Below, piece by piece: positions 46,822 through 56,121 of a stretch of 64,000 nucleotides of DNA. This DNA is from Polyangiaceae bacterium (GTDB taxonomy: Bacteria > Myxococcota_A > Polyangia > Polyangiales > Polyangiaceae), in NCBI GenBank assembly GCA_016715885.1, contig JADJXL010000001.1:749501-813500 (forward strand), in the 5' to 3' direction. Positions within the stretch are counted from its first letter, which is position 1; every line of letters starts with the position of its first letter. Below the pieces are notes generated by a model. It saw only the letters and a list, made by a program, of their open reading frames with translations, was not told the origin of the DNA and did no database searches. A program made the translations under genes and the position numbers.

Positions 46822-48030
46822 TTATGGCGCGGCGCAACAAACCGTCGTTTGCCCCTGGCCCGTGACGACTCCCTGTTGTACGGATGGTGGACAGCTTGCG
46901 TCTGGCACGTCCATCGAAGCGATTTTTGTCACATTTCGATGCGTGATGCCAGGGCCGATGTTCTGGCAACCATTGTTGGTGGTTATGCTTCCGGCGCTTG
47001 CCGTGCAATTCGAATTCGTCCATAGGGTGACCGTCGTATCCCCGACGCACGTAATGGCGCTCTTGTCGCAAGTACAAGCCGAACACGCGCGTGTGTCGCT
47101 GAAGCTCGCGAACGTCAAATGCTGCTCGGGGAAACCCACTGGACAAGCGTTGGGACCGCTGCGAGATACGCATAGCCGATTTTCGTACATGGGGCTCGGT
47201 GCCAGTACGCACGCTTCAGCACCGCATCCCGCTCCGGCGCTCGCGACGGGGCACGTATGCACCTCGCCCATGAACGGATTTACATTTTTCAATCCGCCAC
47301 CATTGGCACTGCACTTTGCATTGGCAGGAACCGTGCCCGTATTGGTGATCTGGCAGCTCCCACCGCCCATTGCGATCGCGTCGGCCGAGCATCCGTCGTT
47401 ATTGGTCGTATAGGTTGCGGAAACTGCCCCAGCCGCACAGGCGTCGCCTGTGTAACAAGTCATCGCGACTTCGCAAGCTCCGGACGCGAGGCACGAGCAC
47501 TGGTTGCATTGCCCCTGGTCGGCGCCTTCGAAAAGACGCGTTGGTTGCTGACCGTTTGCACAAGGCGCCAGCGCCGCATTGTACGCAGTTTGTCGAACAC
47601 GCACATATGTCCAGCCCATCGGAGCCGGAGCTGTGCAAGAGAAGATGGATCCGCAATCAGTGTCGCGACAATCGACGAGCGCGTCGTCATCGTTATCCAT
47701 CCCGTCCTTGCAATTTTCCAAAGTCGGCATTCCCGATGACGAAGATGACGACGACGACGAACTGCCGCCACCACTGCCTCCCGTTCCGCCGGTTTCTCCA
47801 CCTCCAATGCCGCCGGTTCCTCCACCTCCAATTCCCCCGCCTCCGGCGACGCCCCCGGTGCCCATTCCGCCGCTCCCGGTGCTGCTCGAAGAAGTATCGC
47901 CGCCCGAGCCACCGCTTGCGCCCGATGGATCCGTGGTCCCTGCATCCGAAAGCGCGCAGCCGGTCAAATTTGTAAATATCCACACTGATGCGATTATCCA
48001 TCCGTGCGAAACCGTCGCGATTCTTTGCAT
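46822..48030 (-). CDS. Cys-rich lipoprotein with Gly/poly-Ser tether
   Basis: 402 residues from the ATG at 48030. The lipobox is NLTGC. The tether (about 35-105) is nearly all Gly with two Ser runs. A calcium-type motif DGMDNDDDALVDCRDTDC follows, as in MopE/TSP3-like proteins. After it comes a Cys-rich domain with about 25 Cys in repeats such as CNQCSCLASGACE and CSACTCDKSAITC. It is probably a disulfide-rich surface binding protein. Its function is not known. Confidence 0.82.
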   Translation of the reverse strand: MQRIATVSHGWIIASVWIFTNLTGCALSDAGTTDPSGASGGSGGDTSSSSTGSGGMGTGGVAGGGGIGGGGTGGIGGGETGGTGGSGGGSSSSSSSSSSGMPTLENCKDGMDNDDDALVDCRDTDCGSIFSCTAPAPMGWTYVRVRQTAYNAALAPCANGQQPTRLFEGADQGQCNQCSCLASGACEVAMTCYTGDACAAGAVSATYTTNNDGCSADAIAMGGGSCQITNTGTVPANAKCSANGGGLKNVNPFMGEVHTCPVASAGAGCGAEACVLAPSPMYENRLCVSRSGPNACPVGFPEQHLTFASFSDTRACSACTCDKSAITCVGDTTVTLWTNSNCTASAGSITTNNGCQNIGPGITHRNVTKIASMDVPDASCPPSVQQGVVTGQGQTTVCCAAP

Positions 48031-48264
48031 GATAGCTCCTTGTTGCAAGTGCACACGTTCAGTCTATGCCAAAGACGAACGCATGTGCACCGTTTCGTAC
48101 GGTAGAACGGACATTGTTTGTCATATCAATAACGTGCAATGCGATGCTAATGCAACCAACGCGCGGTGTGCGCAAGCGGATCAAGTCCGGAGATCCGGAG
48201 GCGAGTTGCAACGCAACGATGACGAACGAAATGTCGACATTTGTTTTGGTGGGCAAATGCCGAG

Positions 48265-49905
48265 TTATGGATAAAGGTGCGGAATCCGCTCCGCTCGATA
48301 GATCGACCATCCGCCAAACCCGGCGGTGTTCGCTGCCTTGATGCGAATCTCGAACACTTTTCGAGGTTTGTCCTCGCGAGTCACTTCGAAAATCCGCGCC
48401 CATTTGTGCCCGAGGATGATGGAATCGCTCGGAGTGCCGTGCTCGTCGACGACGTGTCCGCCGTCGGCAACCAGGATGTTGCCCGTGGTGGGCATCCAAT
48501 CGCCTTCGCCCAAGAAAGGCGAATAAAATATTTCCGTATCGCTTCCGCCGTAGGACCATTCTTGTGTTACAGTTTTGGCGGCCTCGTCGATGCGGAATTC
48601 CACGACGCGGCTATGGTTCTGCTCGGCCGGAACACGGACCTCGAACGGTGATGCGCGGCAATTGCCATTGTCGAAGAGCAACAATTTTCCGTTCGGGCCG
48701 AGTTTCGGAGCATGTTGATGATATGGCCATTCCAACTGCGAAGCGGGCGATAGGAGCAGTTCTTGCCATGGGCTCTTCCAATTCGCCGGAGGCGCGAAGA
48801 TCCACGCCAGTTTGCCAGTTTCGCGGCTGAATTTGACGATGGCATCCTGATTTCGGAGCGACACGACGATGCTATCGTCCTCTTCGGAGTACGCAATGCC
48901 GTTGGCGTGCGACCAATCTTTCGTTCCGCCGGCATGACCGGGGTAAAACACATCCCAGAAGGGACTCGACGAGTCGTACCCAATTCGCTTCAGGTCGAGC
49001 ATGTCGCTCATGTCCCACGTGCGTACGATCGTGCCCTTGCGATCGAATTCCACCACGTTATCGACGATGACCGTCGCTTTGCCGGGCGGAGCTTCGGGGT
49101 CGATTTCGCTCGTGGGATAGTGCGACATCATGACGGCGGTCGTCGACAATGTCAAAAAGTGGCCATTGGGCATTTGGGCCATGTCGTGGTGCATCGTTGC
49201 CGTATCGACCGGCGTTGCACCGGGAAGTACGGGCGTTTTGAGGGCCGCTGCTTGCCATTGCGCCACCGCATTCCCAAGCATATCGATTTCGACCAATCCT
49301 AGATGACTGTATTCGTAAAGCAAGTGCCCATTGCTGAGTTGGCGCGCCTCACCCGGCACGACCGGCGGCCTATGATACCATACGACTTCACCGGCGGCAT
49401 TCACGATGACGAGCCACCCCATCGGCACGACCACGCCTGCATGCTGCGGATCGAATTGAAAAACATTGAACAGCGTCCATCCCGGCTCCATCGACACCGG
49501 ATCGCTCGTCAGGATTTCCAGGGGCGGAAAATCGGCAGGAAGCGCGGGCGCATCGAACGTCAACGTCGTCGTCTCCTTCCGCCTTGCTGCGCTTTCGACC
49601 GTTACGACGATTGAATTCGTTTTACCAGGAGCAAGTCCGATCACGGGGATGTCGTGCACGGTCGTCGACGCGCGGAAGTCCGCATGCACGGGATGGGCTG
49701 TACCGCTGACTTGGATGTGGACCGTCGTCGGTTCGTCCGTCTTGATGTGCAAAATCGCCGCCAGAGGAACAGTTGGATTCGGGTTTTGATAGATGTGCGC
49801 GTCGAGAACGAGCGAAGCCGGGGGTTTGTCACTACTGCATCCAGCCAGCGTTAGACCGGCGAACATTGCGGCGGCATGCAGTCGGCGTCGGCTTGGAAAG
49901 GGCAC
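48265..49905 (-). CDS. Arylsulfotransferase (ASST)-like lipoprotein
   Basis: 546 residues, ATG at 49905. The signal has a lipobox (LTLAGC). An Ig-like N-terminal domain (about 30-125) precedes the ASST-type beta-propeller: GWLVIVNAAGEVVWYH, MHHDMAQMPNGHFLTL, DWSHANGIAYSEEDDSIVVSLRNQDAIVKF, PYHQHAP, and a final GGHVVDEHG. Conserved His in the SHAN and HQHA blocks match the propeller centre where bacterial ASST transfers sulfate between phenols. Lipid anchoring is unusual for the soluble periplasmic ASST. Non-enzymatic relatives exist, so the reaction is probable but not certain. Confidence 0.82.
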   Translation of the reverse strand: MPFPSRRRLHAAAMFAGLTLAGCSSDKPPASLVLDAHIYQNPNPTVPLAAILHIKTDEPTTVHIQVSGTAHPVHADFRASTTVHDIPVIGLAPGKTNSIVVTVESAARRKETTTLTFDAPALPADFPPLEILTSDPVSMEPGWTLFNVFQFDPQHAGVVVPMGWLVIVNAAGEVVWYHRPPVVPGEARQLSNGHLLYEYSHLGLVEIDMLGNAVAQWQAAALKTPVLPGATPVDTATMHHDMAQMPNGHFLTLSTTAVMMSHYPTSEIDPEAPPGKATVIVDNVVEFDRKGTIVRTWDMSDMLDLKRIGYDSSSPFWDVFYPGHAGGTKDWSHANGIAYSEEDDSIVVSLRNQDAIVKFSRETGKLAWIFAPPANWKSPWQELLLSPASQLEWPYHQHAPKLGPNGKLLLFDNGNCRASPFEVRVPAEQNHSRVVEFRIDEAAKTVTQEWSYGGSDTEIFYSPFLGEGDWMPTTGNILVADGGHVVDEHGTPSDSIILGHKWARIFEVTREDKPRKVFEIRIKAANTAGFGGWSIYRAERIPHLYP

Positions 49906-50288
49906 GAAATTTGTTTTACCCTTGTCAGCAGCGAAAGTACAATGAAATCATCTAGCCGAATGCCGTAGCGCAAACGGCGTCGACGCTTAGAAAACCTGCC
50001 AATGCTCTTTGGCAATTGCACGAACAATTCATGCCGATCCACGTGCGCCGCCGCGTGTACGCCGAACGGACAATTCTGCACCATGCCCTCGAAATGCAGC
50101 TCGGGTAAGTGCATGATGGCCGTGTGCCAGCCGTAATGCGTTCCATGCAACACTGACGGCTCGCTGTACAAATTCACAGCGCCCCCGAACAATCGCCACA
50201 ACTTTCGCGCATCCTCGCGAAATCCGCGCTATCATTGCTTCGTGCACACACCCGTAGTCAAGGTGGCTCGTTACAAGGGCGAGGAATC
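49906..50288. other. Intergenic region, no gene seen
   Basis: This 383-nt gap lies between two divergent genes. A minus-strand open frame (49851-50201) overlaps the start of the ASST-like gene and lacks domain-like sequence, so I do not accept it. A weak TTGTAC/GTAAAA pair with a 17-nt spacer on the minus strand near 49915-49945 could start the ASST-like gene. GAGGA at 50281 is the ribosome site of the protease gene. Confidence 0.4.
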
Positions 50289-50936
50289 ATGAAGTCCGTC
50301 GTCAAAGTGCTGCGATCGCCGTCGGCGAGCGCAGATTCGGTCGCTTTCGAGCCGCCGGTCGTGCGTGTGCAAGCACGTTTCGGCAATACTTGGGCCGCGT
50401 GGGGGTCGGGATTTTTCATTGGCCAGTGGCCCTCGTCCATCATCACGGCGCGTCACGTCGTCGCGCTTCCCCAAGGCATTGCTCCAAGCGACGTGAAAGC
50501 CGAGGCATTCATATGCGGCGTCTGGACGAAGCTCGAAGTAGTCGCGATTGCATTTCCCGAGGGTGGAAACGCTGCGCCCGATGTCGCAATCGTGCGGATC
50601 CAAGGAACTTGTACCACCGGCCTACAAGCTGCCACGATGGATGGACCTTGCCGTGTCGAGATTTGGGGATATCCATTGGGCGTCGGCCGTACCACCTCGG
50701 GTTTACCCGCGGTCGTGGGCACTCGCGCGTTTCCTGGAGCGGGCCAATTGAGAATCGAACGCCCGGGACGCGCTGGCATGAGCGGGGGACCCGTCGTCGC
50801 GGTATCCGACGCTGGAAGTCCTTTGGCCGCGGTTGGCATTTATTTGGGAACGTCCCCGAATGGAGCCAAGGCGCGTGTTTTGATCGACGATTTCTTATTT
50901 GCTGCCAAAGACGCTGCCATGAATGCCATCGCGTAA
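50289..50936 (+). CDS. Trypsin-like serine protease
   Basis: 215 residues from the ATG at 50289 (GAGGA upstream). The chymotrypsin-fold triad is visible: His56 in ITARHVV, Asp98 in APDVAIVRI and Ser165 in GMSGGPVV. There is no convincing signal peptide, so it may act inside the cell, like the stand-alone trypsin effectors of signalling and conflict systems. It starts an operon with a 1015-residue exported protein (7 nt gap) and a metallophosphoesterase. Confidence 0.9.
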   Translation: MKSVVKVLRSPSASADSVAFEPPVVRVQARFGNTWAAWGSGFFIGQWPSSIITARHVVALPQGIAPSDVKAEAFICGVWTKLEVVAIAFPEGGNAAPDVAIVRIQGTCTTGLQAATMDGPCRVEIWGYPLGVGRTTSGLPAVVGTRAFPGAGQLRIERPGRAGMSGGPVVAVSDAGSPLAAVGIYLGTSPNGAKARVLIDDFLFAAKDAAMNAIA

Positions 50937-50943
50937 CTTTCCC

Positions 50944-53900
50944 ATGAAAAACCGTGAAATGAGTCGACTTTGGAAGCTCGGTGGCATCGCATGCGCAAGT
51001 GCGCTCGCGTATGCGCGTGTGGCGGATGCGCAACCCATTACGTATGCCGACGCAGGTACGGACCAACCCGCAACGTCCGTGCAGTCCGCACCGCCGCCCG
51101 TACGAATTGCGCAGCCTGTGCTTTCTGCCTCTTCGCCGTTGGGTGATTCTGGGGAGGCCGTTCAGCTCCATGCCGGACGCGTGGCGGCGCTCATGGGTTT
51201 TTCCCGGTCGCTTGGTTTGGCATGTACGTCCGCTGCGCCCGATGTCGACAAGGCGATGCTCGAGCGCGCTGCGATTCGAGCGCTCGCGGTTCGCAAGGGC
51301 ATCGTGGAGCTCGAACAGCGAGAAAAACGTTTGCGCCAAGAAATCTCGCAAAGGCCAAACGATGGGCGCCTTCGCACGGAGCTCGGCACGGTTCTTCAAA
51401 GTAAACAGAGATTGCTGGATGCGGCGAAAAAGGAAGTCACCGGCAAACTCGGCAATGCGGCGCAAAGCATTGGCACCTTGCGTGCGTCGCTTTGCAGCGA
51501 GCTTTGTACAGGTAGCGACAAACCAACGAGCCCCGTCAATTTGTGTGCGTTTGCGTCACCAGCACTTGCGCATGCAGCGGCCATTTCCGATGACGAATCC
51601 GTACGGGCACTAGCCACCTACGTAAAACATCGTTTCGATGCTGTTCGATTTGTATTGCCCTCGAAACAAGCTTTGTTGCTTTCCGAAATCGCCATGGCCG
51701 AGCCGGAAATCTCGCCGGTTTTTGCCGTAGCAGACGCGGCATCGCGCGTTCTCGACGTGCAGCATACGGGACTCGACGTCGCAGCATTTACCATTGGTGC
51801 GCTCGATGTGGGCATTCGCGCGGTGGCGAGTTTGATCGTGGATCGGGCAAAGCGTGAATCCATCGTTTGGTTCACGCGGCGGCTTCACGAAGACGTGTGT
51901 GGTGGCAAGGCGGCAAGCGAACCGACGTACAGGGAAATTCGGTCGTTTTGGTTTCCCACGACATGTGCGCTCGCGGGCGGCCCCATTGATTTCATGCAAT
52001 ATGGCGACGCAGATTTGATGCGCACGTTGCGAGGTGCCATTGCAACGGACGTGGCCACGTGGCACGGCGTAGCGTTGGGGTTCGGTCTTGGAGCGACGTT
52101 ATCGGCCGACATGAAGCTCGACGCGGGCCTGCTCGCTTGTGATCCTGGTGTCGAGACGGTCCTTTCGTGCGATACCTCTGCGGCAAATTCGGCGACATGT
52201 GAAGCTCGAATGAAGAAGCAGCTCGCATGCAAAGCGGCGCGCGACATTCGTTTGTCCGGTGCACGGCTCGCGAAAAGTCTCGCGTCGGGTGCGAATGCCT
52301 CGCTTGCTTTGTACAACTTTGCGAGCGACGTCGAACGGATCAATGCGTATCGAGTCAATGACGCACAAGGGCGCCGATTTTTCAGTCATCGCCTGGAGCT
52401 TCTCGCGTGTGCGGCGGCCGTGCCCTACGTATTTCAAGAGTACGGCGACCTGGTTCGTCAAACGAAACCAGGCAAAGTGGAAGAATCGAAGGCATTGCTT
52501 TTGGCGGCGCTGACGAATTCGCCGGCTTGTTTTTCGATTCTCGGGCGAGGTTTTTCGCGTGACGTATGCGGGGGTTTTTCGGAACCAACTGCTGGGATGT
52601 CCGAATCGATTTGTCCTCGCATCGATCCTGGCAAACCGCTCGATCCTCGAATGCAGCCGCTCGCAGCGCTGCAAGCATCTGGCAAGCTGGAAAAGCTGAC
52701 GACGATTTTGCGATGGGCAAACCTGGTCGACAAACCGGCTGCGGATCTCTCCACGCGATGGTTTGCCGTCGTGGATGCATTTCGAGCATATCGTCTTGCA
52801 GCGGAAGAAATGGCGAGAGCGTCGTCAGCGGCGAGCTTTTCCATTCCACCCATCGATTTGGGTGGTGCGAATGGTTCTGACAAACTCGCGGATGCTTTCC
52901 GCGCCGCGGGCGCTCATGCAGAAAACACGGCACGCTTGGCGGAGCGTATGCCCAAATTGCGCGTGGCCCGTGCGAGCCTCGTGCTGGCGCGAGCGTCGCT
53001 CGAATTGGCGGCGGCATTTTTGGCATCGACCGAGCAGGTATTTGCCGGTGACCTGGCGTTTGGCGCAACCCCGGGCCTGTTCAGTCAATGGTACGAGTAT
53101 GACAAACCAACGAGTTTAGCGGAAACGGAGCTCATTGGCAGCGTGCTTTTTCCTGGGTTTGGCTCGAGCGGTGGACTGTCTTCGCAGGCCGTGCGTAATC
53201 TATTCGTCGAAACCAGCGCGGACATTCGCCGGTTGACGGAGGCCATCGAGACCATCGAAGCGGTGTTTGCCGATGATTGGGGGCGGGTCGTCGCGCGCGT
53301 CGTTGCGGAAATGCGTATAGATGCCGAGCGATCGTGCGTCACGAAGAGTTGCAAAGACGACTGCGCAAAAGGCAAAGGCGCGTGCGCTGTCGTTGCGACG
53401 ATTGGGCAATACAGTGGCCTCTTTGCGGCGCTCGCTTTCGAATCGGACCCGGACCGAGTTGCTGCCGCCATTGACGCGGCCGCATCGCCTGGTGGTGGGT
53501 ATCGCCGTAAAAACGTTCCCGGAGCATTTACCATTTCGCTTGGATCGCTCGCGGGATTGTCGGGTGGTGCCGAGCTGCGTTTTGGTTCGTATGGTGGAAA
53601 GAAGGAAACCGGCAAAGTCCCCTATCTCGCGGCGCCGACGTTGACCCTTCCGGTGGGGATCGACTTTACGCGTGGCTTCGGTACGCACAATTTGGGGCTT
53701 TTCGTATCGGCCATCGATCCGGCGGCATATCTGCAATACGATGCCGTCGCGGGGGCGACGCTTCCCGGCGCGCAGCTCGTGACGGTTCTCGCGCCCGGTG
53801 CGTGGCTGCATGCGAGCGTTTTCGACAGTCCGTTTACCCTTGGCATGTACGGCGTTTTTCGACCGGGGTTGCGCGCGGATGCGTCTGGGCTGAGTGTCCC

Positions 53901-53991
53901 CAGCGCTCATGCTCTTCAATTCGGTGTTTCCGCCTCCGTCGACGTGACGCTTTTCGACTTGTTTTCGAGCTCCGCGTCCGTTCGAAAGTGA
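50944..53991 (+). CDS. Large exported protein with barrel-like C terminus
   Basis: 1015 residues from the ATG at 50944; ATGs at 50923 and 50959 are alternatives. A signal peptide ends near VADA. The body to about residue 840 is helical and Ala-rich with scattered Cys, including coiled-coil-like ELEQREKRLRQEISQR. The last 140 residues switch to Gly/aromatic amphipathic strands (TLPVGIDFTRGF; FTLGMYGVFRPGL; FGVSASVDVTLF) resembling an outer-membrane beta-barrel. No family is recognised. It lies between a protease and a phosphoesterase gene; the three are likely co-transcribed. Confidence 0.78.
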   Translation: MKNREMSRLWKLGGIACASALAYARVADAQPITYADAGTDQPATSVQSAPPPVRIAQPVLSASSPLGDSGEAVQLHAGRVAALMGFSRSLGLACTSAAPDVDKAMLERAAIRALAVRKGIVELEQREKRLRQEISQRPNDGRLRTELGTVLQSKQRLLDAAKKEVTGKLGNAAQSIGTLRASLCSELCTGSDKPTSPVNLCAFASPALAHAAAISDDESVRALATYVKHRFDAVRFVLPSKQALLLSEIAMAEPEISPVFAVADAASRVLDVQHTGLDVAAFTIGALDVGIRAVASLIVDRAKRESIVWFTRRLHEDVCGGKAASEPTYREIRSFWFPTTCALAGGPIDFMQYGDADLMRTLRGAIATDVATWHGVALGFGLGATLSADMKLDAGLLACDPGVETVLSCDTSAANSATCEARMKKQLACKAARDIRLSGARLAKSLASGANASLALYNFASDVERINAYRVNDAQGRRFFSHRLELLACAAAVPYVFQEYGDLVRQTKPGKVEESKALLLAALTNSPACFSILGRGFSRDVCGGFSEPTAGMSESICPRIDPGKPLDPRMQPLAALQASGKLEKLTTILRWANLVDKPAADLSTRWFAVVDAFRAYRLAAEEMARASSAASFSIPPIDLGGANGSDKLADAFRAAGAHAENTARLAERMPKLRVARASLVLARASLELAAAFLASTEQVFAGDLAFGATPGLFSQWYEYDKPTSLAETELIGSVLFPGFGSSGGLSSQAVRNLFVETSADIRRLTEAIETIEAVFADDWGRVVARVVAEMRIDAERSCVTKSCKDDCAKGKGACAVVATIGQYSGLFAALAFESDPDRVAAAIDAAASPGGGYRRKNVPGAFTISLGSLAGLSGGAELRFGSYGGKKETGKVPYLAAPTLTLPVGIDFTRGFGTHNLGLFVSAIDPAAYLQYDAVAGATLPGAQLVTVLAPGAWLHASVFDSPFTLGMYGVFRPGLRADASGLSVPSAHALQFGVSASVDVTLFDLFSSSASVRK

Positions 53992-54060
53992 GCTTTCTCG
54001 ACGCGTTTCCATGGCGCGCCGCAGCGCATCCGTGGTAAGAGCTTTGCCTGGAGAGTTCGG

Positions 54061-55902
54061 ATGCTCGTTGTCGTCAGTGATCTACATTTTCAGCATGTAT
54101 CGGCGGATGCCATTCGTTACGTTCGCGATGGCGTCGTTCGCGAGGTGGGCGTGCGACGTAACGTCACCTCGGGCGCGATGCAGATGCTCTTGGCTGACGT
54201 TCATGCGCGCGCGAAACGCGCGATGTCGAACCAAATCGAACTCGTGTTTGCTGGTGACATCTTCGAGCTTTTGCGCACGCCGCTTTGGTTCTGTGGCGGC
54301 GCATTGGACGTGCGTCCAACGGCATTCGAGTTGGGACCGGATTCGCCGTGGAATCCGCTGCGCGCAAAGGTCCACGAGGTGCTCGACGCCATCGTGGAGG
54401 ACAACAAGGACGTCTGGCCGGTTCTCGCGCGGTTTGTCCGCGAAGGGTCGCTCGAGCGCAAAGGTCAAGTTTTGTGTCTCGAATCGGGGACGGTCGTGAA
54501 TGTGCAATACATTCCCGGCAATCACGATCGGCTCGTCAATGCGTGGCCTTCCGTGCGTCGCCGCATTCGTGAAATCCTCAGCATGCCGCCGTCCGAACAA
54601 CCATTTCCGCATACGATCGAACGCCCGAAGGACACGGGATATCGCGTCAAAATTCGGCATGGTCATGAATACGACAGGTGGAACATCGGCGTTCCCGTTC
54701 CATTTGGCAAACCCATCGAGCTGACGGACGAAGAATATCTCACACCCTGCTCGGGCGATTACGTGACGCTCGAGATTGCCACGCGGCTTTGTGTTGGTTT
54801 CCGAGCGCTTCACGGGAAAGCTTTGAGGGCAAACGATGAACGTGGGGCGAGGATGCGCGACTTTTACAATGCGCTCGTCGAATTCGACGACGTTCGCCCA
54901 CCGACGCTCCTGCTGAAATACCTGCAAACGCGCCTCGGTAGTCTGCATGCGGAGCTATTCGAATTGCTCCGACCGGTGTTGCTCGACATTTACCTTGCGG
55001 CGCTCGCCAGCCCATTTTTCCAGGACATGGCGCATCGAATGGAAATGCTCAAGTTTTTCCGCGAACCCGTGGTGACCATCGTTCGTGAAGCGTTGCAATC
55101 GCTTTCGCCGACGACGCTCGAGGGGCTCGTGCAGCGGCTACGCGCGATGGATACGAGCGGTGATACCGAGCGCGGGGCGGCCATGGCGAGTCGAGAACGT
55201 GGTGTCGAGGAAGGGCAATACGACATTGTCGTGGCGGGTCATACGCACCATCCGGATCAGCTTCCATTGCCGAGCCCTGCGGGATCGGGTCGCGAAGTGT
55301 TTTTCTTGGATAGCGGCACGTGGCGTTCGACGATACGCGTTGGCATTGGCGATTCATTCGGCCGTATGCGCGCGTATACGATGGTGATGTGTTATTCGGA
55401 TGAAGAATGCAACAAGATGACCGATGGGCGGCGTTTCGAGACGTGGACGGGCCACTTGGCGGGCGAAAAGTTCGGCCCGTACGACGTGGAAATCGGCCCC
55501 CTTGCCCCGGTGCGTGGTCGATTCATCATGCACGCCATTCGTTTCGACAAAGTCGACGAGGGCGATACGAAGGACGGCGCCGAGGTATATTTGTGTTGGG
55601 GTGTGGATGGTGCATCGCAAACGTTCGAGCGCAGCGGCGTCCACAACGGTAGTCATGTGATCCTCGACAAACCTCCGATCGACTTACATGCGAATTTGGA
55701 TGGGGAGTTCTGGGTATTCGGGCGCGAAGTTGATATGGGGTCGCGATCGATCATCGACGCGGATGACGTTTTTCCGTGGTCGGTGCGGTATCTCGGGCGC
55801 GGCGCCGACGGTGAATTCGTTCGCGGCAAGGGCGAGGTCATCCTACATCGCTCGGACAATACGCACCTGGTGCTCGAATACGAAGTGATCGCCGTGGAGT
55901 AG
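54061..55902 (+). CDS. Calcineurin-like metallophosphoesterase
   Basis: 613 residues, ATG at 54061. The two-metal site is complete: SDLH (Asp7, His9), AGD (Asp66), GNHD at 153-156, RHGHEYD (near 199) and AGHTHHP (near 391). A long helical insertion of about 150 residues lies between the fourth and fifth motifs. The last 190 residues form a separate beta-rich domain of unknown role. There is no signal peptide. The phosphodiester substrate could be a nucleotide or nucleic acid; the sequence does not decide. Confidence 0.9.
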   Translation: MLVVVSDLHFQHVSADAIRYVRDGVVREVGVRRNVTSGAMQMLLADVHARAKRAMSNQIELVFAGDIFELLRTPLWFCGGALDVRPTAFELGPDSPWNPLRAKVHEVLDAIVEDNKDVWPVLARFVREGSLERKGQVLCLESGTVVNVQYIPGNHDRLVNAWPSVRRRIREILSMPPSEQPFPHTIERPKDTGYRVKIRHGHEYDRWNIGVPVPFGKPIELTDEEYLTPCSGDYVTLEIATRLCVGFRALHGKALRANDERGARMRDFYNALVEFDDVRPPTLLLKYLQTRLGSLHAELFELLRPVLLDIYLAALASPFFQDMAHRMEMLKFFREPVVTIVREALQSLSPTTLEGLVQRLRAMDTSGDTERGAAMASRERGVEEGQYDIVVAGHTHHPDQLPLPSPAGSGREVFFLDSGTWRSTIRVGIGDSFGRMRAYTMVMCYSDEECNKMTDGRRFETWTGHLAGEKFGPYDVEIGPLAPVRGRFIMHAIRFDKVDEGDTKDGAEVYLCWGVDGASQTFERSGVHNGSHVILDKPPIDLHANLDGEFWVFGREVDMGSRSIIDADDVFPWSVRYLGRGADGEFVRGKGEVILHRSDNTHLVLEYEVIAVE

Positions 55903-56100
55903 TGTGAAACCACGGTAGAAGCCCGGATTTTTTCCGGCACTCGCGGTTCCCCCAAACTCGCGCGCTGTACATAAACTCGTGTGAAACCACGGTAGAAGCC
56001 CGGATTTTTTCCGGCACTCGCGGTTCCCCCAAACTCGCCCGCTACGCGGGCTCGAACAGTGGAACCCACCACGAGCGCCGGAAAAATTCGGACTTCTACC
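55902..56100. repeat. Two direct 77-bp repeats plus one inverted diverged copy
   Basis: The segment starting GTGTGAAACCACGG at 55902 recurs at 55979 with at least 60 identical bases (period 77). A third copy lies inverted at about 56062-56099: its reverse complement begins GTAGAAGTCCGAATTTTTCC, against GTAGAAGCCCGGATTTTTTCC in the direct copies. The inverted pair can form a long imperfect hairpin after the phosphoesterase stop. It may be a repetitive extragenic element that also terminates transcription. Confidence 0.8.
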
Positions 56101-56121
56101 TCATTCAAGAGCTGGCATCAG

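Noticed and set aside
49851..50201. Minus-strand frame of 116 codons upstream of the ASST-like gene
   Set aside because: It overlaps the ASST-like start in another frame and shows no domain-like pattern or ribosome site.
55653..56108. Minus-strand frame of 151 codons over the 77-bp repeats
   Set aside because: Its repeated peptide reflects the DNA repeats, and half of it is antisense to the phosphoesterase gene.
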